Of a stretch of 64,000 bases of DNA, positions 16,973 through 23,812 are shown one piece after another. This DNA comes from Micromonospora pallida. GTDB lineage: Bacteria > Actinomycetota > Actinomycetes > Mycobacteriales > Micromonosporaceae. Made by a program: the position numbers and the translations under genes. A model generated the notes under the pieces. The model did no database searches. It was not told the DNA's origin and worked only from the letters and a program-made list of their open reading frames with translations. Numbering within the stretch: the first letter of the stretch is position 1; the number at the start of each line of letters is the position of its first letter. The stretch lies in contig NZ_FMHW01000002.1 of NCBI RefSeq assembly GCF_900090325.1, positions 6,325,001 through 6,389,000 on the forward strand, given 5' to 3'.

Positions 16973-18253
16973 GTGACTACACCGAATCCAGTCAGACGTC
17001 TTCTCGACGTCGACGCGGTCCGAGGCTTCGCGCTGCTCGGGATCTTCGTCGTCAACGTCACCTTCATGGCCTCCGGCTATCCGGTGAACCTGGTGACCGA
17101 CCCCGACTTCGACTCGGGGCTGGACGATGCCGTCCGCACGCTCTCCTCCGTCTTCGTCGACATGAAGTTCTACGTGCTCTTCTCGTTCCTCTTCGGGTAC
17201 AGCTTCACCCTCCAGATGGCGGCGGCGAGCCGGGCCGGCGCAGCCTTCCCGGCACGGATGCTCCGCCGGATCGGTGGCCTCTTCGTCCTCGGTGCCCTGC
17301 ACGCCGTCTTCCTCAACGGCGGCGACATCCTCACCACGTACGCCGTGGCGTGTCTCGCGCTGCTCCTGCTGCGGAACGTGAAGGACCGTACGGCGATCCG
17401 GATCGCGGTGGGCCTCTACGCCCTCGTGCTGGTCGGCCTGGTCGCGAGTGCGCTCTTCGTGGACCGTTCGACGTTCCTGCCCGGCGAGGCCGAGGCGCTG
17501 GCCAACGGCGAGGAGGCGACGCGGGCGCTGCTCGGCGGCTGGGAGTCGAACATCGAGGAGCGCATCGCGAATCTGCCGCTGCTGCTCACCCAGGCAGTGG
17601 CCCTGCAAGGCCCGACCGCGCTGGGCCTGTTCCTGCTCGGTATGGTCGCCGGCCGCCAGCAGTGGCTGGGCCGGATCTCCGGCAGCGAGCCGGTGCTGCG
17701 CCGGATCCAGTGGATTGGCTTCCCGGTCGGGCTGCTCGGGTCGATCGTCTACGCCGCCAGCGGCGGTAACGGCAACACCCTAGGGGTGGCGGCGAGCGTC
17801 GCGACAGCTCCGCTGCTGGCCGCCGCGTACGTGGCGACGCTGCTGCGGGTCATGCACGGTGCGCGTACGGCGGCGGTCCGGGCCGCGCTCGCCCCGGCCG
17901 GGCGGATGGCCCTCACCAACTACCTGGGCCAGTCGGTGGCCTGCCTGCTCACCTTCACCGGCATCGGGTTCGGGCTCGCCGGCACGTTCTCCCCGCCGGC
18001 ACTCTTCGCCTTCGCCCTGGCCGTGTTCGGGGCCCAACTGGTGGTGAGCGCGCTCTGGCTGCGCTGGTTCCGCTACGGCCCGGTCGAGTGGGCGCTGCGC
18101 TGGCTCACCAACGCCCGCCGCCCGGCCCTCGTCGTTCCGCCCGCCGGTCCGGGAGGGAAGACCGTGCCGTCGCACGTCGATTCTGGCCACGCCGATGCCG
18201 TACCCCCGGTGGACCAGTCCGGCATCGGGCTCCGCCAGCCCGAACCGCGCTGA
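16973..18253 (+). CDS. DUF418 family membrane protein
   Basis: 426 residues. The opening RLLDVDAVRGFALLGIFVVN is diagnostic of the DUF418/YeiB family (LDxLRGxAxxGI). About ten membrane helices follow, with the C-terminal DUF418 core at roughly 230-395 (GRMALTNYLGQSVACLL, then the terminal RWFRYGPVEWALRWLT). YeiB-like proteins are acyltransferase-fold membrane proteins of unclear substrate. The last 35 residues are a hydrophilic tail. GTG 16973 has a strong CGGAGGTGG ribosome binding site. It is likely the target of the divergent TetR regulator. Confidence 0.9.
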   Translation: MTTPNPVRRLLDVDAVRGFALLGIFVVNVTFMASGYPVNLVTDPDFDSGLDDAVRTLSSVFVDMKFYVLFSFLFGYSFTLQMAAASRAGAAFPARMLRRIGGLFVLGALHAVFLNGGDILTTYAVACLALLLLRNVKDRTAIRIAVGLYALVLVGLVASALFVDRSTFLPGEAEALANGEEATRALLGGWESNIEERIANLPLLLTQAVALQGPTALGLFLLGMVAGRQQWLGRISGSEPVLRRIQWIGFPVGLLGSIVYAASGGNGNTLGVAASVATAPLLAAAYVATLLRVMHGARTAAVRAALAPAGRMALTNYLGQSVACLLTFTGIGFGLAGTFSPPALFAFALAVFGAQLVVSALWLRWFRYGPVEWALRWLTNARRPALVVPPAGPGGKTVPSHVDSGHADAVPPVDQSGIGLRQPEPR

Positions 18254-18308
18254 CGGGGAGTCTGTATCGCGGGGGGATGTCTGCTCGCCAGCCGCTGGCG
18301 AGGGGGCA

Positions 18309-18385
18309 TGATCGACTCGATTTTGGCGAAACGGGGGTATCCGCGACCTCGGGTTACACCGATTTTGCCGAAATCGAGTGGATCA
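18309..18385. repeat. long imperfect palindrome, left member of a pair
   Basis: The arms are TGATCGACTCGATTTTGGCG and onward (18309-18331) and its near-complement (18363-18385), 20 of 23 positions pairing, with a 31-nt loop. The ends resemble those of the element near 21493-21567. The two flank the small regulator module. It lies between the DUF418 gene and the hypothetical gene on the minus strand. Confidence 0.75.
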
Positions 18386-18456
18386 GCTTGGGTCGGTGCT
18401 CCCGGATCCAGCGTTCGGGCGCCGCCGGCTGTGGAGGCGGCACACCGCGTCCCGTG

Positions 18457-18936
18457 CTACCCGCTGGCGTAGATGCCCTGGAGCGTCTCGTGAATGCGCG
18501 GGGCAAACTGACTGGGACGTACCTGGTCGGCCGGCAGACGCCCCACGCCCGCGTTCACCAGGGACTCGATCTGCGGGCCGGTGTATCCCGACGGGAGCTT
18601 GAGGAACCACCGCCACCCGGTCGGGCGGCTGGGTATCCCCGCGTCGCTCAGGTACTCGTTGATGAAGTCGTCGATGATCTGCTGGTCCTCCGCCGAGCGT
18701 GGGACGGTCCTCTTCCGCGTCCCGCTTCGGTCGGTGCACACCTCGGTGCACACCTCGGTGACCACATGGGGGAGACGGTCGGGGCATCGCACCATTCGGT
18801 CGACGCCGCTGAGCCAACCAATGATGGCACCCCACCCGTTCTCGGTCAGCTCGTAGTAGCCGTCGCCGGGCGGGTCATCCCGGGTGGGCACGTCGTCCCA
18901 GACGGGCATGGCGGTGGCCGGCTGGTCGTTGGACAC
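18457..18936 (-). CDS. hypothetical protein
   Basis: 159 residues, hydrophilic, with no signal peptide. It has a run WGAIIGWLSGVDRMVRCPD followed by a duplicated hexamer-like stretch (EVCTEVCTD) and a basic segment (RSGTRKRTVPRSAEDQQIID). The C-terminal half (SRPTGWRWFLKLPSGYTGPQ) may fold independently. No family is recognised. It is the outermost minus-strand gene inside the palindrome-bracketed segment. Confidence 0.6.
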   Translation of the reverse strand: MSNDQPATAMPVWDDVPTRDDPPGDGYYELTENGWGAIIGWLSGVDRMVRCPDRLPHVVTEVCTEVCTDRSGTRKRTVPRSAEDQQIIDDFINEYLSDAGIPSRPTGWRWFLKLPSGYTGPQIESLVNAGVGRLPADQVRPSQFAPRIHETLQGIYASG

Positions 18937-19064
18937 GGGACGCCTCCACGCTGCGGGATGCCGGCGATACCGCTGGCCACATCCCGCATTTTCGCAGCTC
19001 AGGCGCTAGCTGCGGGAACTTGCGGCAGGGCGCCAGTGGTTGGTGCCCGGCAGGCAGAGCGCCC

Positions 19065-19256
19065 CTACTCCTCGTCGGCCAGCTCGGGCCGGTGCTCCCG
19101 GACCCAGCGTTCGACGTCCTCGGCGAGCCATACGTTGCCCTGTTGCAACTCGGCGATCGGCGCAGGAAAGGAGCGGTGTGACGTGATCGCGTAGACCCGC
19201 TGGCGGCTGATCCCGCCCAGCCGCATCCGGATCTCATGCGCTCCCATCAACTTCAC
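19065..19256 (-). CDS. AlpA/excisionase-like small DNA-binding protein
   Basis: About 63 residues with a winged-helix MerR/AlpA-type fold: MGAHEIRMRLGGISRQRVYA, then a wing-like stretch FPAPIAELQQGNVWLAEDVE, ending WVREHRPELADEE. Such proteins act as excisionases or small regulators of mobile elements and act on DNA in the cytoplasm. GTG 19256 or ATG 19247 are plausible starts. It is divergent from the DivIVA-like gene, with a dyad at 19309-19337 between them. Confidence 0.78.
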   Translation of the reverse strand: MKLMGAHEIRMRLGGISRQRVYAITSHRSFPAPIAELQQGNVWLAEDVERWVREHRPELADEE

Positions 19257-19308
19257 ATCTCGACCGTAGGCACCCGTCAGCGGGTCGTGAGACAAGATGC
19301 TCTGTACT

Positions 19309-19337
19309 CTTGACTAGCGCTGTAGTCATGAGTCAAG
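19309..19337. promoter_or_regulatory. nested dyad between divergent genes
   Basis: Outer arms CTTGACT (19309-19315) and AGTCAAG (19331-19337) enclose inner arms GACTA and TAGTC (19312-19316, 19323-19327). TTGACT reads as a -35 box on both strands, so the site could hold overlapping divergent promoters and a regulator binding site. No matching -10 boxes are clear. A resident regulator (AlpA-like or XRE) is a natural candidate to bind it. Confidence 0.5.
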
Positions 19338-19464
19338 GTGGGGCATGTGCTGCCGCACCGCCTTCTTCCCCCTGCGCGGTTCGGCGTCGCGGGTCCGTCC
19401 TCGGGAGCCCGACCCGGGGACCGACCCGCCCCTCCTCTTGGCGCATGTCGAAAGGCAGGTTCCT

Positions 19465-19788
19465 GTGAGACATCTCGTTGAGCGGCTGTTCGGTAGCCGT
19501 GCCGCTCGGCATCGGCGGCCCGATGGAGCGCCGTACCGATCCCGGTACTGCCTGCCACTGCTCCCGGCCCAGGTGCGTGACCGCCGGTTCCGGCGTACCC
19601 GGCTCGGTCGGCGCGGCCTGGACCCGGACGACGTGCGGCGCTTCCTCGACCGGGTCGCCCTCGAACTGGCCGACGCGCAGGAGTCGGCCGAACGGGCCCA
19701 CCGCGAGACCGTACGGATTAAGGACGCTCTGCGGCGCTGGCAGTCCGAGCAGACCCGGACCCGCGATCGCTACGCCCTGCACCGATGA
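19465..19788 (+). CDS. DivIVA domain-like coiled-coil protein
   Basis: 107 residues. The N-terminus is basic (VRHLVERLFGSRAARHRRPD). A short DivIVA-type region follows (RRTRLGRRGLDPDDVRRFLD), then a continuous helix with heptad character (ALELADAQESAERAHRETV). The match to the DivIVA N-terminal module (F..RG.D..EV..FL) is clear, but the protein is far too short for the polar growth factor Wag31, so it may be a paralogue with another role. GTG 19465 follows AGGCAGG. Its end overlaps the next ATG by 4 nt. Confidence 0.78.
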   Translation: MRHLVERLFGSRAARHRRPDGAPYRSRYCLPLLPAQVRDRRFRRTRLGRRGLDPDDVRRFLDRVALELADAQESAERAHRETVRIKDALRRWQSEQTRTRDRYALHR

Positions 19789-20021
19789 GCGACGACGGCC
19801 GGGCGGGGCGCGGTCCGTCCAACGGGTTCGTCGTGGCCTCTGCGATCCTGCTCGCCGACCGGCATCGGCCGGTGTGGTCCTGGCGCAGGTGGCGGCGGGT
19901 GTGTCGGTGTGGTGCCGACCTGCCGTGCCGGGTCTGGCACCGCCTGCCGGTCAACCGTGGCCACTGGCTCGACGAACATGCCCGGACGACGGGACGGTGG
20001 TGGCGTCGTGAGCGTGGATGA
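19785..20021 (+). CDS. small Trp/Arg/Cys-rich hypothetical protein
   Basis: 78 residues with the central motif VWSWRRWRRVCRCGADLPCR, which may bind metal through its Cys pair. The start ATG overlaps the preceding stop (ATGA), and its own end overlaps the regulator start by 14 nt. This tight packing supports it being translated in the same operon. No family is recognised. Confidence 0.68.
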   Translation: MSDDGRAGRGPSNGFVVASAILLADRHRPVWSWRRWRRVCRCGADLPCRVWHRLPVNRGHWLDEHARTTGRWWRRERG

Positions 20022-21201
20022 GCTGCCGATCGGGCGTCGGGTCGCGCAGTGGCGGATCCGACGGCGGATGACGCAGCAGATGCTCGCCGACCGGCTCGGC
20101 AAGTCCAAGAGCTGGGTGGACAAGATCGAACGGGGCGTGCGTACCCTCGACCGGTTCTCGGTCATCCAGGACCTTGCCGAGGTGCTTCGCGTCGACCCGG
20201 TCGTGCTGCTCGGCCGCACCACACCGCCCTCGACCGCCATTGGCACCGGCGGCGTCGACCGGGTGCGGGCCGCCCTCGCCCGCTACGACTTCGCCCCGTA
20301 CGACCCCGACCGCCGGCCGGCAACGCCGGTCGCGGAGTTGAGCAAACGGGTGGGGCATGCCTGGTTGACCTACCAGCACGCCCACTACTTCCGCCTGCTG
20401 CGGATGCTGCCGGGCCTCCTCGCCGATGCCCAACGCGTCCACGCCGCGCAGCCGGAGTGTGCGGCGGGCCTGCTGGTGCAGGTGTACCGGGTCACCTCGT
20501 CGGTACTGGTGAAACTCGGGGAGGCTGATCTTGCCTGGCTGGCCGCCGACCGAGCGGTGACGGCTGCTGGCGGTGACCGGCTGCTCGCCGCCATCGCGGC
20601 GATTCCCCTCGCCCAGGCGCTACGAGCCCTCGGCCGGAATCAGCTCGCGATGGCAGCGGCACTCGCCGCCGCACCCCAGATCACGCCAATCCCGTACGAC
20701 GAGGGCACGCTGGGCGAGTTGTCGGTGCTCGGGACGCTACTGCTCCAGGCGGCGTTGGCCGCTGCCGGCTGCGGCGACAGACGCACCGCCCACGAACTGA
20801 CCGACCGGGCTGGTGAGATCGCCAACCTGGTCGGTGAAGGTCACGACCACCAGTGGACGTGTTTCGGACCCACCACGGTCGAGTTGGCTCGGGTGGGGGC
20901 GGCGGTCGACCTGGGCGACTCCGAGGACGCGATCATCCGGCACGGGCACGCCGTCCGCCGGGACCGGTGGCGACGACTCCCGGCCGGACATCGCGCCGCG
21001 TACCTGATCGACATCGCCCGCGCGTACCTCCAGGTCGGTGACCTGGCCGCCGCCGGCCGCGCCCTGGTCGAGGCCGACCGCACCGCGCCGGCCGAGACCC
21101 GATCACGACCGGCAGCCCGTACGGTCATCGCGGCCGTCGTACGTGGCAGGCCCACCGCAGCCGGCGTCGCGCACCTGGCCACCACCCTCGGAGTGGCCTG
21201 A
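20008..21201 (+). CDS. XRE-type HTH regulator with TPR-like C-terminal region
   Basis: 397 residues. The N-terminal Cro/C1-type HTH is RVAQWRIRRRMTQQMLADRL with GKSKSWVDKIERGVRTLDRF, followed by about 300 residues of helical repeats (LLVQVYRVTSSVLVKLGEAD, AYLIDIARAYLQVGDLAAAG). This two-part design is common in streptomycete and micromonosporal regulators whose TPR region senses a peptide or protein ligand. GTG 20008 overlaps the preceding gene. It sits in a tight operon with the DivIVA-like and two small genes. Confidence 0.9.
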   Translation: MSVDELPIGRRVAQWRIRRRMTQQMLADRLGKSKSWVDKIERGVRTLDRFSVIQDLAEVLRVDPVVLLGRTTPPSTAIGTGGVDRVRAALARYDFAPYDPDRRPATPVAELSKRVGHAWLTYQHAHYFRLLRMLPGLLADAQRVHAAQPECAAGLLVQVYRVTSSVLVKLGEADLAWLAADRAVTAAGGDRLLAAIAAIPLAQALRALGRNQLAMAAALAAAPQITPIPYDEGTLGELSVLGTLLLQAALAAAGCGDRRTAHELTDRAGEIANLVGEGHDHQWTCFGPTTVELARVGAAVDLGDSEDAIIRHGHAVRRDRWRRLPAGHRAAYLIDIARAYLQVGDLAAAGRALVEADRTAPAETRSRPAARTVIAAVVRGRPTAAGVAHLATTLGVA

Positions 21202-21443
21202 TGGGCCGCCGTTTCCTGATCCAGTTGCCGGTGACGGCCGACGACCTGACCACCGCCGTACGCGTCGCGCGGGTCATCGCCCGTTCGCTGAGCTTCCACC
21301 ATCTGGTCGAGTGCGACGAGGCCACCGTCGACCACCCGGCCGTACGGCATCCGGCGTTCTGCCCGGGACAACTCCCCAACGGCCGTCGCTGCCTGCTCCG
21401 CCCCGACCACGACGGGGAGTGCACCCGCCGGCTCCCGCGATGA
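21201..21443 (+). CDS. small hypothetical protein
   Basis: 80 residues. Its ATG overlaps the stop of the XRE regulator (TGATG), so it is coupled to it. The C-terminal third has FCPGQLPNGRRCLLRPDHDG followed by EC, a Cys/His arrangement that could bind zinc. The N-terminal part (MGRRFLIQLPVTADDLTTAV) is probably alpha/beta. Function unknown. Confidence 0.7.
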   Translation: MGRRFLIQLPVTADDLTTAVRVARVIARSLSFHHLVECDEATVDHPAVRHPAFCPGQLPNGRRCLLRPDHDGECTRRLPR

Positions 21444-21492
21444 GGCGACTCGGCCTGGACGCCTGGCCGGTCGGCCTGGGGCCGTCCCCCCT

Positions 21493-21567
21493 TGATCGAC
21501 TCCGATTGCGGTATGTCGGGGGTCTCGTGCGTCCCGGAGACCCCGACATACCGCAGGTCGAGTGGAG
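21493..21567. repeat. long palindrome, right member of a pair
   Basis: The inner stem is GCGGTATGTCGGGGGTCTC (21508-21526) with near-perfect complement at 21537-21554 (one bulged G), loop of 10 nt. The outer ends TGATCGACTC and GTCGAGTGGA match those of the palindrome at 18309-18385. It lies beyond the last gene of the regulator module and before the tRNA-derived repeat. It could also terminate the module's operon. Confidence 0.75.
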
Positions 21568-21634
21568 CATCGGGACGCCGGACGAGTCGATCACGGGCAG
21601 GCCGGGGGTGGCGGGCTCCATCTGCCGACGACGA

Positions 21635-21737
21635 AGGGCCGGTCCCCGTGGGGGCCGGCCCTGTACGTTCGCGCTGCTCAGAGCGGAGGATACGAGATTC
21701 GAACTCGTGAGGGTGTGAACCCAACACGCTTTCCAAG
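21635..21737. repeat. attachment-site-like direct repeat, left copy (tRNA-Ser 3' part)
   Basis: 103 bp identical, except for one base, to 23398-23500. It includes a copy of the tRNA-Ser(GGA) 3' part on the minus strand (21684-21737) from the anticodon loop to the discriminator base, plus the downstream hairpin. Identity stops exactly after the anticodon loop bases CTTTCCAAG. This is the expected leftover (attL-like) of tyrosine-recombinase integration into a tRNA gene. A 5' half is absent, so it cannot make a tRNA. Confidence 0.9.
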
Positions 21738-21833
21738 TCTGTCGTCTCGCGTTCGCCAGGGCTCGCAGCGGTACCAGGCAGCGACGTCCACGCGGGATGG
21801 GACGTCACCGGATGACCTTGGACGTGGCCGAAC

Positions 21834-21848
21834 GAGACGACAACTGAG
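21834..21848. repeat. 15-bp direct repeat, left copy (partner at 23358-23372)
   Basis: GAGACGACAACTGAG occurs here and at 23358-23372, each just inside one end of the element between the tRNA-derived repeats. A related sequence, GAGACCACAGTTGAGACCAC, starts near 21980. Short repeats at this place are what arm-type integrase binding sites look like. The rest of 21738-22040 shows no gene. Confidence 0.6.
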
Positions 21849-22040
21849 GCGGCCTCGGGCTGGCCTTACCCGCTTTCGAGGTCTGCGATCATGCGTCCGG
21901 ACCGGTCCAACAGTGCACATGACCTGCGGTTCGGCTGTCCGCCGGACCCGACATGGACAACCGCGGACGGCAGCGAATGAGACCACAGTTGAGACCACCC
22001 GGGCGGCGCCGCATTGCGGTGCCGCCCGGGACTCGGGGTG

Positions 22041-22961
22041 TCACAGCGGGCGGCTGAACATCTTCCGGTTGGCAAAGTTGCGGTATCCGGCGCGCTGGAA
22101 GGCCTTGAACATGCCGATGTTGTCCGCGTCGCAGTCGCCGCGGATCTCCGTGGCGCCGGCCGCGACCAGCAGCTGGGTGCCGCGGGCGACGACGCTGGTG
22201 GCGTATCCCCGACCTCGGCCGGCGGACGCGACGGCGACCAGCCCGATCACCGCGGAGGTGGGCGTACGGGCGGGCAGGCTGATCGCTACGGGCTGGTCCT
22301 GCTCGTCGTAGCCGATCTCGAACCAGCCGGGTTCGTGGTCCATCTCCAGCATGTCCGCGAGGTTGCGTTCGGCCGCGCCGCGCAGGCCGTGCTCGGCGAT
22401 CTCGGCCTGGAAGATCGAGTCCTTGGTGTCGGTGAACGTGTCGGCGAGCAGCTCCACGAAGGGCTCCTGGCCGATATCGGCCATCGAGCGCCAGTGCAGA
22501 CGTTCGTCTTGGGCGGGGATCGGGTCGCCCGCGCTCCACAGGAATCGGCAACCGTCGCGGGCGACCGTGAACCCACTGGCGTTCAGCAGCTTCTCGCGCA
22601 GCTGCGGATCGCGCTGGAACTGCGGGGCCTGGGCCGGCATGTCCAGGACGTGCCCCTGTGTCTCGGCGCCGAGCGAGCGGGCCAGGTTTGCCGCGTACCG
22701 CAGCAGTGCCTCGCCGGTGTCCAGGTCGCCGGGCTCCAGCAGCACGATGTCCATCGGCACCGCGCGGCCCGGGATCGTCCACAGCACGGCGTTGCCGATC
22801 AGCGCGCCGTCCTGCTCAGCGACCAGGCACCACTCCGGGCGCGTGCACCCGCTCTCGAGCAGACCGGCCAGGTACGCCGAAGTCGCGGCGTTGCGTTCGT
22901 CGTCGTTCGGATACGTCGTCAGTGCGGGAAGTTCGTCGGGGTGGGCGGGTCGGATCGTCAA
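22041..22961 (-). CDS. GNAT family N-acetyltransferase (tandem GNAT domains)
   Basis: 306 residues. The C-terminal half has the acetyl-CoA loop VASAGRGRGYATSVVARGTQ (R/Q-x-x-G-x-G/A form), followed by TEIRGDCDADNIGMFKAFQR and AGYRNFANRKMF, the usual end of GNAT enzymes. The N-terminal half looks like a degenerate GNAT repeat. The substrate is unknown. The start is TTG 22961, with AGGAAA upstream. It follows, by 5 bp, the stop of an MFS transporter fragment, suggesting the two were once an operon. It is cargo of the decayed element next to tRNA-Ser(GGA). Confidence 0.82.
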   Translation of the reverse strand: MTIRPAHPDELPALTTYPNDDERNAATSAYLAGLLESGCTRPEWCLVAEQDGALIGNAVLWTIPGRAVPMDIVLLEPGDLDTGEALLRYAANLARSLGAETQGHVLDMPAQAPQFQRDPQLREKLLNASGFTVARDGCRFLWSAGDPIPAQDERLHWRSMADIGQEPFVELLADTFTDTKDSIFQAEIAEHGLRGAAERNLADMLEMDHEPGWFEIGYDEQDQPVAISLPARTPTSAVIGLVAVASAGRGRGYATSVVARGTQLLVAAGATEIRGDCDADNIGMFKAFQRAGYRNFANRKMFSRPL

Positions 22962-22966
22962 GACAG

Positions 22967-23095
22967 TCAGTTTCCTTCTTCAGTGATCTTCGGCAGCGTA
23001 CGCAGGCTGCGTGCAGGGGAGATCAGCGCAGCGGTGAAGGCCAGCGCGGCGCAGGCGAGCAGGGCCGGCCGGAGGCCGAACCGGGTGCCCGCCAG
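22967..23095 (-). pseudogene. C-terminal remnant of an MFS transporter
   Basis: About 42 residues remain: LAGTRFGLRPALLACAALAF followed by TAALISPARSLRTLPKI. This is the last membrane helix and tail typical of actinobacterial MFS exporters. Everything upstream is missing, and the sequence joins the integrase fragment on the other strand at about 23096-23099. This is the clearest sign of an internal deletion in the element. Confidence 0.72.
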
Positions 23096-23098
23096 GCC

Positions 23099-23359
23099 GC
23101 AGGCGTCAGGGACGGCCGGCTGCACGACGCCCGGCACACGGCCGCCGTGCTCCTGGTCCTCGGCGTCTCCGGCCGCGCCGTGATGGGCATCATGGGCTGG
23201 TCCAACTCGGCGATGGCTGTCCGGTACCAGCACATGACGGATCAGGTGCGCCGCGACATCGCGCAGCAGCTCGGTGGACTGCTCTGGGGCGACCCGCCGC
23301 GCCAGCCGGGGGAGAGCGGCGGCGAACCGCCGCCCGACCGGCCGGAACAGGGTAAGTGA
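23099..23359 (+). pseudogene. C-terminal remnant of a tyrosine recombinase (integrase)
   Basis: About 86 residues preserve the end of the catalytic domain: LHDARHTAAVLLVLGV (HxxR), GIMGWSNSAMAVRY with the Trp position and the nucleophile Tyr, then HMTDQVRRDIAQQLGGLLW. The DNA-binding N-terminus and the first catalytic Arg are gone. The gene end faces the 3' end of tRNA-Ser(GGA) 40 bp away. This is the normal position of int in actinomycete integrative elements, so the fragment marks the attR side. Confidence 0.85.
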
Positions 23360-23397
23360 GACGACAACTGAGACGAGTGAGACCGTAGAGACGACTC

Positions 23398-23500
23398 AGG
23401 GCCGGTCCCTGTGGGGGCCGGCCCTGTACGTTCGCGCTGCTCAGAGCGGAGGATACGAGATTCGAACTCGTGAGGGTGTGAACCCAACACGCTTTCCAAG
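23398..23500. repeat. attachment-site-like direct repeat, right copy (within tRNA-Ser)
   Basis: Partner of 21635-21737. It covers the 3' part of the functional tRNA-Ser(GGA) and about 49 bp beyond it. It contains a hairpin, AGGGCCGG (23398-23405) with CCGGCCCT (23418-23425), that probably ends the tRNA transcript on the minus strand. Confidence 0.9.
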
Positions 23501-23531
23501 CGTGCGCCCTAGGCCTCTAGGCGAATCCTCC
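23447..23531 (-). tRNA. tRNA-Ser(GGA)
   Basis: An 85-nt class II tRNA on the minus strand. The acceptor stem is GGAGGAT (5' end at 23531) with ATCCTCC, discriminator G at 23447. The anticodon loop CTTGGAAAG gives anticodon GGA, reading UCC/UCU. The T-arm is CGAGTTCGAATCTCG. The 3' part from the anticodon loop is duplicated at 21684-21737, marking it as the integration target of the neighbouring element. Confidence 0.97.
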
Positions 23532-23609
23532 GCCGAACAGAGTACAGGTCGTGCTCGGCTTGTTCACCCCACCACCCCCTGAAGATCGTCACGGGGTCGG
23601 GTAGGCTGG

Positions 23610-23700
23610 GTGCACCTCCCGTGCGGCGGTATCTCGTGAACCTCCCCAGGGCCGGAAGGCAGCAAGGATAAGCGAGCTCTGCCGGGTGCACGGGAGGCCT
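23610..23700 (+). ncRNA. ffs: signal recognition particle RNA (small bacterial type)
   Basis: The conserved SRP RNA apical domain is present: CCCCAGGGCCGGAAGGCAGC with the GGAA tetraloop, then AAGGATAAGCGAGCTCTGCCG. Outer stem strands CCTCCCGTGC (23615-23624) and GCACGGGAGG (23688-23697) close it. A short T-run (CCTTTT) follows as terminator. SRP RNA guides Ffh to ribosomes for membrane targeting. Its location directly before dnaX is the usual one in actinobacteria. The ends are approximate to a few bases. Confidence 0.93.
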
Positions 23701-23812
23701 TTTCGTCTCCGGTGCCCGATAACGTCTCCCGTCGTCGGCGTCCGGCCGGCGGGGTAAGTGGTCACCCGCGGCAGGCCGGCGCAGAATGGCTCGGTCGAGA
23801 GGAGGCGGACGG

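Noticed and set aside
21684..21737. A second functional tRNA-Ser gene
   Set aside because: Only the 3' part from the anticodon loop is present. The acceptor 5' strand, D-arm and half the anticodon stem are missing.
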